64,000 nucleotides of DNA from Hericium rajendrae. Its lineage: Eukaryota; Basidiomycota; Agaricomycetes; Russulales; Hericiaceae. A model generated the notes under the pieces. That model was not told where the DNA came from. It did no database searches and saw only the letters and a program-made list of their open reading frames with translations. The number at the start of each line of letters is the position of its first letter. Position 1 is the first letter of the stretch. The stretch spans positions 3,286,001-3,350,000 of the forward strand of contig CM065881.1 in assembly GCA_033439255.1 (NCBI GenBank). The letters run 5' to 3'. Below, in pieces: positions 1 through 11,467 of this stretch. The translations under genes and the position numbers were made by a program.

Positions 1-1036
1 GGTCAAATGCATGAAAATTTACTTATTAAAAAAAATGTTATTCAAATAAATGAAAATATATTTATTGAGAAAAATATTATTCAAAAAATGACTAAAACCC
101 TTGATATAGATGCACTAGTCTGGCTTAGTACAATATCATCTAACCTTTCAATCCCAAGAATTGTCTATTACTCACTAGCAGCATTAGATCTTAATAAGCA
201 TAATGCTATTACCTTGCTATCACAACCAACAATTAAACAATTTTATTCTAATGATGTTCTTAAAATTCTCAAAAATGACAATTTAAGTACACATGAAGTT
301 TATAATATATTTTGGGCTGATATGATGAACTTTGCAATACATTCAAAGTATAAAACAATAGCAGGAGAGATTATGAAAAATGATCGACTACAATATCCAA
401 TTAATGAAACAAATTTTGATAATTATGGACACATATTAACCTTATTTTCTTTTTCTTATTTTCCTCCTAATTATGAAACAACAATACATTTTTGTGATTC
501 AAATGATAAAATTTTATTAGCATTTGAAAAGATATTACAGAAATCAACTACTCAAGACTGGTTATGGAAAAGAGCCTTACATATTATAACTCATATTTTA
601 CAGCTTAAGAATTTACAATTATCTGAATTGGTTCATGTTAATCTTTTATCTCTTAAGTCTGAACATATTTGGAAGAATAATAAGGTTGAATTAACTGCTA
701 GATCAGCTATTATTTTAGAAAATCTATATTTTTTGTTAAAACCTAGTTTTTTAGTTGCAAGCCCAACTGTGCTCAGTACTATATTATCTACTGATAAAAA
801 TATGACCAAAGCAAAAATCTTTCTTTTATATTTTGAAAATATTGACAAATGGATTGATTATATTTCAGAAGCAGATATTGATCTTCTTATTAGTATTTGG
901 TTAGATTATTGGCCATATGAATTTCATCTATTTCATCGATCTGAAATATATTTAGAGCAGTCTATTAGACTGCTCAATTGTGGCAAACTTTATAAAAAAC
1001 TGACACAGTCTAAGATAAAAGAGATCATAATAGAAG

Positions 1037-1041
1037 CTATT
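1037..1041. repeat. Target-site duplication, left copy (CTATT)
   Basis: CTATT precedes the LTR here and follows the other LTR at 8141-8145. The uninterrupted copy B gene has it once (GAAGCTATTCCTTA), which confirms a 5 bp duplication on insertion. Confidence 0.95.
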
Positions 1042-1464
1042 TGTCAAGACTCGGTCGTAGACAGCAGAGAACCACCCAAGTCACCAGCGATGATGGGAGC
1101 GAGAGAGCAGAGAGCGACTAGCAGCGCAGTGACCTGTATTGGAGGTACAGTACGGTACAGACGAAATGGACAATCTAGGGAAATAGGCGAGCGACAGGGA
1201 GCCTATAAGTACTGGGACGACAATGGGAAAAGAACAATGGACACCATAACGGGTCGAACAATAGAGTGAGAACAATGGTGGCCAAAAGGAGAACAATGGG
1301 AGGGAGAACAATAGGATGTCCCAAAGGGGAACAAGGGCATGGGTGAAGGATAGCCCCAGGTCATGTGAGGAAGTGAACATGTGATGGGGCTGCTGGAGCA
1401 CATGACCGACGCGATGCCTTAATGGCAGAGAAGAAGGTGGAGAGAAATGGAGCGATCCGTGACA
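1042..1464 (-). repeat. LTR (3' LTR relative to the element)
   Basis: A 423 bp direct repeat of 7718-8140, starting TGTCAAG and ending GTGACA on the + strand, with short inverted ends TGTCA/TGACA. It contributes foreign codons and a stop to the interrupted host gene. Confidence 0.95.
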
Positions 1465-1477
1465 TCACCCCCTCTCT
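1465..1477 (-). other. Polypurine tract of the LTR element
   Basis: The - strand reads AGAGAGGGGGTGA directly next to the 3' LTR, where plus-strand priming occurs in LTR elements. Confidence 0.75.
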
Positions 1478-4400
1478 AAGACGCACTTTCGCCTGGAGTG
1501 CATGATGAGCATGGACGGGATCGAGGTAGATGAGTCCACGAAGATTGGGAGCCTTGAGTGCATGCGGATGGCGGGTGTAGAAGTCGGTGATTGCACCATG
1601 GGCATTGGAAAGGGAGGTACGTGAAAGCCACTGATTTTCTGAATCAGGGTAGCCTGCCCATTTGACGAGATATTCAATGCCGCGTTTGTTCCGAGTGAGA
1701 CGAGCATCGAGGACAGACTCAACTTCGTACTCTTCCTCGCCCTCCACAAGGTCAGGTGGTGGTGCAGGGAAGTTGGGACCATGAGCATCGGTTTCCTTGT
1801 AAGGGGACAACAGGGACGTGTGGAACACCGGGTGGATACGCCAGGTGGGTGGTAGCTTCAGTCGATAAGAGACTGGGCCCAGGACATCAGTGATTTCAAA
1901 AGGTCCCAGGTGTCGATCAGCAAGCTTAGCTTTGGGTCGTGTGGTTTTGATGTTCTTGCCATCGAGCCAGACCTTGTCGCCAACCTGGAAGTGGATGGTG
2001 TCATGCATATGGTCCTGGTTGTTGCGCTTCATGAGATCAGCAGCTGTTTGAAGGCTGGCCTGGACCTCAGTGCGAAGTTGTTCGAGGTGACGGAAACGAT
2101 CCTCGACGGCGGGTGTAGACGATGTGGGGTTGACAGTGGGGATGGCAGTGGGAATATAGCCGAGGAGCATTTCAAATGGAGCTCGGTTAGTGGCGCTGTG
2201 GATACGGTGGTTGTGCGAGAACTCAGCGTAAGGGAGCCATTGGACCCAATCATCCTGACGGTAGTTGCAGAAGGTACGAAGGAACTGCTCGAGTTCTTGA
2301 TTGACACGTTCTGACTCGCCATCGGTCTGTGGATGATAGGCGGTGCTGAGGGAGGACTTGATACCAAGTTTGTCAAAGACGCCACGCATGACTTTGCCTG
2401 CGTACTGTGGGCCACGATCAGAGATGAGGCGTTCCCAGAGGCCGTAGTTCCGATAAATCCTGTCAAAAAGGATGTCGACTGTGCCATCACTGGTAATGAT
2501 CTCGTTACAAGGAGTGAAGGAGACGTGCTTTGTAAAACGGTCGACGACCACATTGATGGAGTCATAGCCTTGGCATTCTGGGAGTTTGACGATGAAGTCC
2601 GAGGTAATGTCTTGGAAGGGACGGGTAGGGATGGCATTGGGGATTGTTTCAACATGGGGGCAGTGATTTTGAACCTTGGTGGCCTGGCAGGTAGCACAGC
2701 CATCGACATAATCACGAATGAAGATAGACATACCGGGCCACCAGTAGTTGCGACTGAGGAGCTCATAGGTCTTGTAGCGTCCGGGGTGACCAGCCATGGG
2801 AGTGTCGTGATGCAGCTTGACGATATCTCGCCGAAGGTCCTTGTCAGCAGGGATGTAGACTTTGCCACGAAAGAGGATGAGGCCATCCTCGTAGTTCCAT
2901 TCTTGGAGGTTCTTGACGAGGGAGCGAGGACCGTTGTTCAGGATCACGTCAAGGGCTTGAACGACCTCAATATCCTTGGTCTTGGCATTGCGAATGCGTT
3001 GGCGAAGATCAGCATTGCCAATGGACTTGACAGTGGCTGGACGTGTAGCACGAATCTGGAAGTACTTGGGGTCGAGGAGGACACGATCTGAGTTGTCGTC
3101 GTCCACCCCCTCTCTATGGTCAGGTCGTCTCGACATGGCATCTGGCCGGTGATGAATACCGGGTTTGTGGATCAAGGTGAAGTCGAAACAAGTGAGGAAG
3201 AGAGCCCAGCGAGCCTGACGACGACTCAGCTTTTGGGCAGACTTGAAGTATTCCAGGTTCTTATGGTCGGTCCAGATCTCCACAGTATGGGGAGAGCCTT
3301 CCAGGTAGTGCCGCCAGGCTTCGAGGGCACGGATGATGGCCAGGAGTTCCTTGTCATAAATGTCGTAGTTGCGTTCAGGGGCAGTGAAGGCCTTGGAGAT
3401 GTAAGCAACAGGGTGCCATTGCTCGTCCTCCCCGCGCTGGGATAGGATACCTCCTGTGGCATAGTCTGAGGCATCGACCTCAACCAAGTAGGGTTTGGAC
3501 GGGTCAGGCATGATAAGGACTGGGGACGAGGTGACGCAGCTTTAAGAGCCTCAAAGGCATGTTGACATTCAGCAGACCAGGCCCAAGGATGGTCTTTCTT
3601 GGTAAGGTCAAACATGGGACGGGCGACTTTGGAGAAGTCCTGGATGAAGCGTCGATAGAAGTTGCCAAAGCCAACAAAGGACTGGACATCCTTGACGTTA
3701 CGGGGGGCAGGCCATTCAGCGATGCCTGCAACCTTGACGGGGTCCATGGCAAGCGTGTTATGGGAGACGATGAGACCGAGGAACTCAACGGAGGGCTGCT
3801 CGAAAGAGCACTTCTCTGGTTTGAGGAAGAGGTCATTGTCCTGGAGGCATTGGAGGACCTTGCGCACAAGGTCGCGATGTTCTTCGAGGGTTTCGGTGAA
3901 AATGAGGATATCGTCCATGTAGATGACGACTTTGCCCATGTCGATGAGATCCTTGAAAAGTTCATTCATCATTCCTTGGAACGTGGCAGGGGAGTTTGTA
4001 AGACCAAAAAACATCACCAGGGGTTCAAAGAGACCGCGGTTGGTTTTGAAGGTGGCTTTCCATTCGTCGCCCTCCTTGATGCGAACGTTGTTGTAACCCC
4101 AACGAACGTCCATCTTGGAGAAGACTTTGGCACCCTTGAGCTTGTCAACGAGTTCAGAGATGAGGGGCAGGGGATATTCATTCTTGATGGTGCCCTTGTT
4201 GAGGGTGCGATAGTCCTGGACGGGGCGTAGTTTTCCATCTTTTTTCTTGATAAAGAAGAAGGGACTCGCCATAGGGGATTTGGAAGGATGGATGTAGCCT
4301 TTTTGACCTGGTCATCAAGGAACGAATCGAGGTCCTCCTGCTCAGTGGGAGCCATGGGATAGACCTTGCATGAACGGGGTTCAAAACCATCTTTCAGGTC

Positions 4401-7400
4401 GATGGCGTGATCCCAAGGGCGACGTTCAGGAAGGCGATGGGAGGATTCCTCATCGAAGACGGGTTGGAAATCCTGGTACTGAGGGGGAACCATCTCAGCA
4501 AAGGACTTCTCCGCAACATGGGCGGCCACACGCTCAGCCAGTTTCTGAGCATTGGTGAAAGAGCGACGGATACGGATGGTATGTTGGTAGTCTGGGTCGT
4601 CATCTGGAGGGAGTGGTGTGTCCCAGTCAGGGAGAACACCAGCTAGGCGAAGGCCCTCTTCAACCCAGTCATCATCGACGTTAGGTCGCGGGTCATCATC
4701 CTCGGTAAACAGACGTGCAGGGACTTTGGACAGGTGGATGCGGCGAAGACGGACACCTTGGACTCGGCGAGCGGGGATCACGTATTTGGGAAGTGGGGCA
4801 GGAACAAATGGCGGGGGCAGTGGGAGCAATGGAGGGGGGCAAGGTGGGGGGAGCAGTACAGCAGCGGTACTGAGGACTGGTGGACGAGGGGCTGATTGGC
4901 GGCGTTCTGAGCGAGTGGACAGGTTTTTGACCGGGGGCTTATTCAGGGTGCAAGAGGGAGGGCAGCGAGTCATGTCAACACGACGAGAGACCCAATCAAT
5001 TTCAGGGTTGTGTTCCTGTAACCAATCGGTCCCAAGGATAATGTCATAGTCGCCAATATCAACGAGATAGAACTCAGCTGTCTCCTCATGGAAGGACGTC
5101 GAGTCCTTGGCGTAAATGCGGATGTTCTGGTTGACGGAATAGCGGACCCAGCCCATGATGTTTTCGGAGTTGTCCACGTTGCGAACGGGAAAGGGTTTAG
5201 GGAGTTTCTTGAGAGGGAACTGGTGTTTCTTGGCAAACTCGGGGTGCATAATGATGCCTTCTGCACCACTATCGAGAAGTGCCTCAGCGTCGATTTGTTT
5301 CTTGATCGGGGCAGTGATAATCTTGGCCTGGAGCGTAATGGACGGTGTCTGACAGTTGGGTGTGATAGCGGACATGCGCAAAGACGATGGATACGATTGC
5401 TCACAGGGGTCGGATAGTACAGAGAAGCGATTCGACGGATCAAAGAAATGTTTCTTGCCACCCACGGACGACGTGACCGGGGGGCACTTTAAAAACCCTC
5501 AACCATATCCTTTAATGCAGCCTTTGCCTCTTCCCTCTCTTCCTCGCTCAAGTCCTTCAACTGCGACGATAAGTCGGCGATGGACCTGTTGATGGCGGGG
5601 ACAGCGAGGGCGGTGGCTACATCTTCTGGAGCTACTCCCGGGGCAGAGCCGGTTTCTAGCGCTCGGACACGAGGGGTTGGGGCACGGGGGTTGGAGTCGG
5701 CATTGAGGGGGCAGTCGCAGAAGCCATGGCCCTTCTGGCGGCAGCGGAAGCAACCGCCCTCACGCCTGAGGCACTCACGGTCAGGCTCCGAGAGTTTGGA
5801 CAGTGGGGCACCTGTAGCAGTGACTGTGCGGGATCGGCCAGTAGATGTGGACTGAGGGGAGCGAGTGCTCACCGGGGTGCGCCCAGTTGTAGGGCGGGGA
5901 CTCTGGAACCGGGTGCGCATGAGGTAGGCAGCATTCCTGTCACGGGCCCTCGCCTTCCACTCAGCCAGGGTGGTGGGCGTGGGGTAGCTGCGCTGGCAAT
6001 CATCGCGCAGGGCGCTGTTGAGGCCATGCAGGAACCAGTCGATCAGGGCCACGTCATTGTAGCCGGTGCGAGGGGCGAAGGACTCAAACTCGGTGATGTA
6101 GTCGACTACCAGGCGCGTACCCATCTGGAGGGTCTGGATAGCATGAGAGGCATCCTTGGAGTCGTCAAGGGGAGAGAAGTCCAAGTTGAAGCGAGTTCGA
6201 AGGGCGGTGAGGTTGGCGTAACGGGGAACATGAGCTGGAGATGTTTTTGCAGCCACGAGATCGTCATCCTCAAGGATCTCCTCGACGCGCTGGGTGGCCC
6301 ACTGGCCGGCGATAGGGCCCTGGCAGAGGTCGAGGAAGAGGGAGATCTGGGCGGTATCATCTTTATACCGGGTAGAGTTGGCGCGAAGGAATAAGTGAAT
6401 ACGCAGCTGGAATTCCTTGGACTTGGAACGATCTCCCTCAAAGGGAGCAGGTTTGACGCCGATCTCAGGGTTGGACATGTCGATGGATGGCTGAACAGGG
6501 GGGGCTGTGGCAATGGTTGGTTTGACGTTGATGGTGGATGTCGATGCAACAGCGGCAACGGGTGGAGCAGGTGAGGGGACTGGTACTGGGGTAGGCGTCG
6601 AAACAGGTGGTGGTGGTGGGGCCCGAAGGGTATCAAGGCGGGTAGCTTGTTGCTGAGCGAGATTCTCTATAACTGCTTGAGAGAGTGCGAGTTCTGCAGT
6701 GGTTAAGAAGAGGGTACTGGCCTGCCAAAACCACAGGTCACTTTCTTCTACGAGGCTGGGTCTCCAACTGACTACAAGCCGATTGGTGTCAGAGCGGTAT
6801 GCGTAGTAGTTGTTGGTTACCAGGTTGAAGGTAATACCTGGGGGAACAACAAGTGGGGTGGTGCGAGCAGGGGGAGAATCTGCACTAGGAAGGGCGACGG
6901 TGGGAAGCGGCGGGGTAGCGGGGTGTTGGCGGCGGTGTTCTGTAGCTGCGACGTCAAAGTCGTTAAGCTCGAGGTCTGCCTGGTCGTCACGATCAGCGAA
7001 GTACCACTGTGCGGGACCGTCCTCGTCCTCGTCCGGAGTGACGAAGTCTATTCGAACGATGCCAGAAAGGGTGTAGATGAAGTATTCGTCGAGCGAGGCA
7101 AAGACACCGAGTGGGTATGGTTCTGTGGTCTGGAAACGGGGGTCGGTGGGATCAATGGTGAGGTCTAGAAGAAGTCAGCCACGACTGGGCGACGACCAAG
7201 AGCACGAGGGTACAGGGGGTCCGAGTACGGGTTTCTGAGGAATCGGTGGCCGAGGCGTTCTCTGGCCCACACAGGCTCAGGCGAGGGTTCGGGGGTGAAG
7301 AGACCTAGTGTGCAAAAGGGGAACAAGGTCGATGGTAGGATACTTGCAGGGGATCCTCGGTTGGGTTGGCGACAGTGGTAAGCGATATCCGAGGCACCGA

Positions 7401-7705
7401 ACGTGAATTCTTGCAAGTCGACATCAAAGGAAACTCGAATTCGAACGTATAAGGCAATGGAGATAGCACCTGCACGTGGTTTCCACGACCTCAATCGAAA
7501 CCAAACTCCTTCAGCTTCCCAACGCTTCACAGCACAATAGCGGAGGAGGGGGATGAGTGCACTGCCCTCGATGGTGTTGGCGATGGGAAAGGGGAGATGA
7601 GGTTGATGGAATGGATGTCGGGATTCGGTGAAGATGTCGGCGGTGAAGGGTTCAAAGAAGAAAGGTATGATGGGCGATAGTAGGGAGGTGAGGCGGGTGT
7701 ATGAG

Positions 7706-7715
7706 AGATTGTCCA
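7706..7715 (-). other. Probable self-priming primer-binding site
   Basis: The - strand reads TGGACAATCT two bases from the inner end of the 5' LTR. It is the exact complement of AGATTGTCCA inside the LTR (7843-7852), placed 28-31 nt after a TATA box and therefore the likely RNA 5' end. Tf1/sushi elements are known to prime reverse transcription by folding the RNA 5' end onto such a site. No tRNA-complementary site is obvious. Confidence 0.65.
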
Positions 7716-7717
7716 GG

Positions 7718-8140
7718 TGTCAAGACTCGGTCGTAGACAGCAGAGAACCACCCAAGTCACCAGCGATGATGGGAGCGAGAGAGCAGAGAGCGACTAGCAG
7801 CGCAGTGACCTGTATTGGAGGTACAGTACGGTACAGATGAAATGGACAATCTAGGGAAATAGGCGAGCGACAGGGAGCCTATAAGTACTGGGACGACAAT
7901 GGGAAAAGAACAATGGACACCATAACGGGTCGAACAATAGAGTGAGAACAATGGTGGCCAAAAGGAGAACAATGGGAGGGAGAACAATAGGATGTCCCAA
8001 AGGGGAACAAGGGCATGGGTGAAGGATAGCCCCAGGTCATGTGAGGAAGTGAACATGTGATGGGGCTGCTGGAGCACATGACCGACGCGATACCTTAATG
8101 GCAGAGAAGAAGGCGGAGAGAAATGGAGTGATCCGTGACA
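7718..8140 (-). repeat. LTR (5' LTR relative to the element)
   Basis: A 423 bp LTR nearly identical to 1042-1464 (about 4 differences). On the - strand it carries a TATA-like box (CTTATAG) about 30 nt before the predicted RNA start. Confidence 0.95.
7852..7883 (-). promoter_or_regulatory. LTR core promoter: TATA box and inferred RNA start
   Basis: On the - strand TATA lies at 7883-7880. The inferred RNA start AGATTGTCCA begins at 7852, a normal TATA-to-start spacing. The start is inferred from complementarity with the primer-binding site. Confidence 0.5.
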
Positions 8141-8145
8141 CTATT
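8141..8145. repeat. Target-site duplication, right copy (CTATT)
   Basis: Second copy of the 5 bp host target repeat, directly followed by the continuation of the DUF6535 reading frame (CCT TAT ATT). Confidence 0.95.
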
Positions 8146-9299
8146 CCTTATATTTTGTTTATAAGTAAAACTAGTAGTTCTAGCACAATATTTGCATCTT
8201 TAAATGAAAGCTTTTTATATGCACTTTGTAATGTAGAAGAGGAGATATTTACTAATGTAGAATATTGTGAAGCATGTTTACACATTTTGAATTATAGTGC
8301 TAAATTTGATTTCTGGTACAATCATGGCATCATGACTATTATCTTACATATGCCAGTACATGAAAGACTATGGAAGCCTATGAATCATTTTGTCTCTTGT
8401 CTTTATAAGCAAGTCTTATATAACCCATCAGAAGAATTCTTAGATTGGTACTGTAAATTATTTTTAAAGCATTTAAATGAGCATACTAATCCTCATATAA
8501 TATATGATTCAAAATTTCTTGAGTTGATGGATCATTCTTTGGAGCAACCAATTTGGACAAAATTTCTTGCATCTGTTATTAAAGAGTTTAATAAAACACC
8601 ATATCAAGAAAGATATAAAACTATGCCTAGTTGCTCTGGTAGCAATCATTCATACTTTGATCAACTAATATATTTGAGTCAGATGAAGAGGAGACTCAAT
8701 GTAAGCTCAACAGACAACAGATTTATACTTTATGCATATATAAGTAGTGCAGAGATTGAAGAACTAAAGTAAGTTTCATTTTTTATTTCTTATATAGACA
8801 GTTGATATTGACTTGGCACATTTTAAGATTTCTAGATGAGTCACAATATGCACCATACTCTTTTATCTTTGAGTTTAAACATATATGCTTCTTTAAGAGT
8901 GAAGATGAATCAAGTCATAGTCAGGGACCCAAGCCTCAATCGGTTAGTTTTGCATTCAAAGCTATACAGAAGGCTTTTAGGATTGGTAGAACTTCAAATC
9001 AGATGGAAGATACACAATCAGCAGTGTAGTTTGTGCTAGGCTAAGTACTGATTGCTTGTTTTAAATGTATTGAAATTATCATAGAATCAAATTGTTACTC
9101 AGAAATGTAGTCATATTGTACATATACCAATAACAGAAATTGATGCTCAGAAGTGTCACCTTGACAGTGCAGCCCTTCATGAACTCAAAAAGCCATGGTG
9201 ATTGCCTTCATTCATTTGATTGAATTTAGAGTTCTGAGTAGGATGCAGTGAGCAAGTACTGTAGACAATATATGTAAGGGTAAATCCCATGGGAAGATC

Positions 9300-11102
9300 C
9301 TAGCCTTCCTCTTCCTCCTCCTCATTCTCCTCTTCCTCCTCTTCCTCCTCCTGCTCCGATGGCCACTCCTCCTCACCTTCCTCCTCCTCCTGCCCCTCCC
9401 ACTTCCGCTTCACACCAACATCAACCCCCGCCTTCGCCGCCTCCCCATCCGCCAACACCACACACGTCAACCGGCTCCCCTTCGAATCGTACACCGCCAC
9501 CGGTTCAACCTCCACCACCGCGCCCTCCGTCGGCACAGCAAAGAGATCATACACATGGATCGTCCCGTCCGATGATGCGCTCGCGAGAATGGTCGTCGCA
9601 GGCCGCGCAGGCGTCGGCAGCGCGATGCGCAGTGTCGAGAGCGCCTTGACTCTACACATCCCAAGGGAAAAAGTGAGCGAGCACATGAAAGCACGGAGAG
9701 GAGGAAGCGCACCGATTGCCGTGCCCGATAAAGTGCGCGCGAAGCGGCGGCGGCGCGGCCGCCTCGCCATCACCGTCGCGCAGCGCGCTCACATCGTACG
9801 CAGCGGTCTTACCGTCCTCGCCTGCGACGAGCATGAGCTCCGCGGTGCCCAGCGCGACGAAGGCGACATCGTGGATGCGCGCGGAGTGGGTCAGGGTTTG
9901 GAGGAGCGCGAGGTCCTGTGCGACGAGACGTAAGTGGCAGGTGAGGGAGAGGAGGGAGGGAGAGGGCGTACGGTTGTGTAGAGGTCGATTGTTTTTTGAT
10001 GTTGGACCATGAGCAGCGTGCCGTCTGTTGACCAGCGGACGAGCTCGCCCTCTAAGGGAAGTAAAAGTGGTTAGCACTCTGGTGTGTACTCGGAAGGTAT
10101 CGCAGAACGATAGCCCCGCGTGATATTCTGCCTGCAACGCATCAGATGACGCATATAGTCCCAAGGCAAATTCCACCGAATCCCATCGCCTCGCGGATCT
10201 GTTTGAATTCCGGGCCGCGCACGACACGGAGAATACCCATAGTGCCATCCTTAATGGTCATTACTGCACGCGAAGCCCATCGTTCTGAGACGCGAGACGA
10301 GAAGACACGTACCGAAACCAAGACGCATACTCGCACCGCCACGGCCGCGCATGAGGTCCCACATGCGAAGCGTGCGGTCCTTTCCGACGCTGAGTGCGAC
10401 CTTGCCGGAGGGGTGCACGGCGACGGAGTTGACGCGGCCCTTGTGGCCCTTCAGAGATCGCAGGACAGCCCAGTCCCGCGTGCGGAAGAGCGCGAGGGTG
10501 CCGTCTTCGGACGCGGAGAGTAGATGCGAGCGCGTTGGGAAGACGAGGTGCGTGATCGAGCCTGGTGCAGCCGCGCATGAGGTTTTTACGGGAAGTTGAA
10601 CGGGAGAAACGTACCTTCGTGGTGCATGAGGCCGCCGACCTCCTTCCGCCGGCGGAGGTCCCAGACCTTGACGATCTCATCTGCGCTGCCCGACGCGAGC
10701 CACTTGCCGCCTTCCGGCGAGGCCGCGACGGCCTTGATGCACGACACGTGCGCGGGGAAAATGAAGAGCGGCTTCAGCGTGAACTCGAGATCGTCCGAGA
10801 CGGTGCCCTCGAGGCCGTATAGCAGTTTTTCGTACGAGACGGCCATGATCTTGAACGTTGACGGGAGTTTTGATGGATCCTCCGCTTCGGGGGGTTTGTG
10901 GGCCTTTTTGGTGGGGGTGTCGCAGCGCGTTCCTTGCCCTTCGCGGATGCTGCATTTTTCGCCTTCTTTGGGGGCGGCGGCGACTTCAGGTTTGGCTTCT
11001 GACGTTTCGACGGCTCGTCGTTCTGAATTTTTGGTTTCTTGTGAGGGTATTCCGAGGGCTTTCCGGATCTTTCAGAGGGAGGGCGGGATTTATTGGAGGC
11101 AT
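9300..11102 (-). pseudogene. MAK11-like WD40 gene, copy A, disrupted 5' exon
   Basis: Duplicate of the MAK11 gene at 19991-21809. Exons encoding the WD40 repeats, the internal introns and the glutamate-rich tail are open and match copy B. The first exon is damaged: relative to copy B, 10 bp are missing just after the ATG equivalent at 11102-11100, and about 14 bp are missing further on, in the Lys/Pro-rich N-terminal region. Translation from the original ATG leaves the frame. A downstream ATG at 10846 (MAVSYEKLL) could still start a product with all WD40 repeats but no basic N-terminal extension. It may be a pseudogene or an N-terminally shortened paralogue. It converges with the DUF6535 gene across about 270 bp. 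Confidence 0.8.
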
Positions 11103-11467
11103 GACGAGGACGTCGACATAAGTATTGCCCCGAATTTGTGGTTAGGGCTTCATTAGAGGCTCTTGCATAACATCCGCTCATCCTGCTCCTCTGAAATTCT
11201 GAATCCCAGTCGAGTTCGTCGCGTCGATAAGTCACTTGCTGAGGACAAGCAGCTTTACGTTCAACTGAAAAATTTGACCCAATATGCTCATAAGTACTCA
11301 TATCGATCATTTCAACTGTTATTTCTAGACAATTTTCATGGTGCTACATAATGGATACTTAAGTGAATAATGCAGGGGTCAGTCGCAGCAATAAATCAGA
11401 GTCGAATCGCATTCCAGACAGTTTAGTGAGCAGGATGCCTCGTGAACTCACGGAGACGACTCGTCCA

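Larger units (their letters stand above)
1042..8140 (-). mobile_element. Ty3/gypsy LTR retrotransposon, chromovirus (Tf1/sushi-like), fossil
   Basis: A 7099 bp element with two 423 bp LTRs (TG...CA ends), flanked by the 5 bp target duplication CTATT and inserted antisense in DUF6535 copy A. Parts in order on the - strand: 5' LTR; leader of about 1.2 kb with protein-like open stretches; gag with a CCHC zinc knuckle (CFRCRQKGH); pol with aspartic protease (LLDSGA), reverse transcriptase (YMDDI), RNase H and integrase (H-H-C-C zinc region, then the catalytic core); a C-terminal chromodomain (LVKWAGYP); polypurine tract; 3' LTR. The chromodomain and self-priming site point to the Tf1/sushi group. 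The LTRs differ at about 4 of 423 positions (~1%), all transitions and mostly at CpG, so insertion is recent in evolutionary terms. The element looks structurally complete, but pol is interrupted by about two breaks, so I regard it as dead. Confidence 0.93.
1..9029 (+). pseudogene. DUF6535 membrane-protein gene, copy A, split by an LTR retrotransposon
   Basis: Only the 3' two thirds are in the window. Bases 1-1041 are an open AT-rich reading frame matching copy B from its codon at 17834. The gene resumes after the element at 8141/8146 and runs to 8768. A 59 bp intron (8769-8827, GTAAGT...TTTTAAG) leads to the last exon 8828-9029, ending in TAG. The intron is supported by copies B and C, where the same residues flank it. 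The host frame is open on both sides of the insertion, so this part was intact when the element landed. The copy B frameshift is absent here. The product should now stop in the 3' LTR region, with the C-terminal third lost. The N-terminal DUF6535 transmembrane domain lies off the left edge. Confidence 0.85.

Noticed and set aside
1910-4230. + strand open frames up to 252 aa inside the LTR element
   Set aside because: Mirror frames of pol; composition follows the opposite-strand coding sequence.
8769-8797. A 29 bp intron ending at TATATAG before the last DUF6535 exon
   Set aside because: It reads through in frame but is far too short. The 59 bp choice ending TTTTAAG matches the intron seen in the diverged copy C.
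9359-10523. Many long + strand open frames across 9.3-11.1 kb and 20-21.5 kb
   Set aside because: GC-rich antisense shadows of the MAK11 exons; no motifs and no matching intron pattern.
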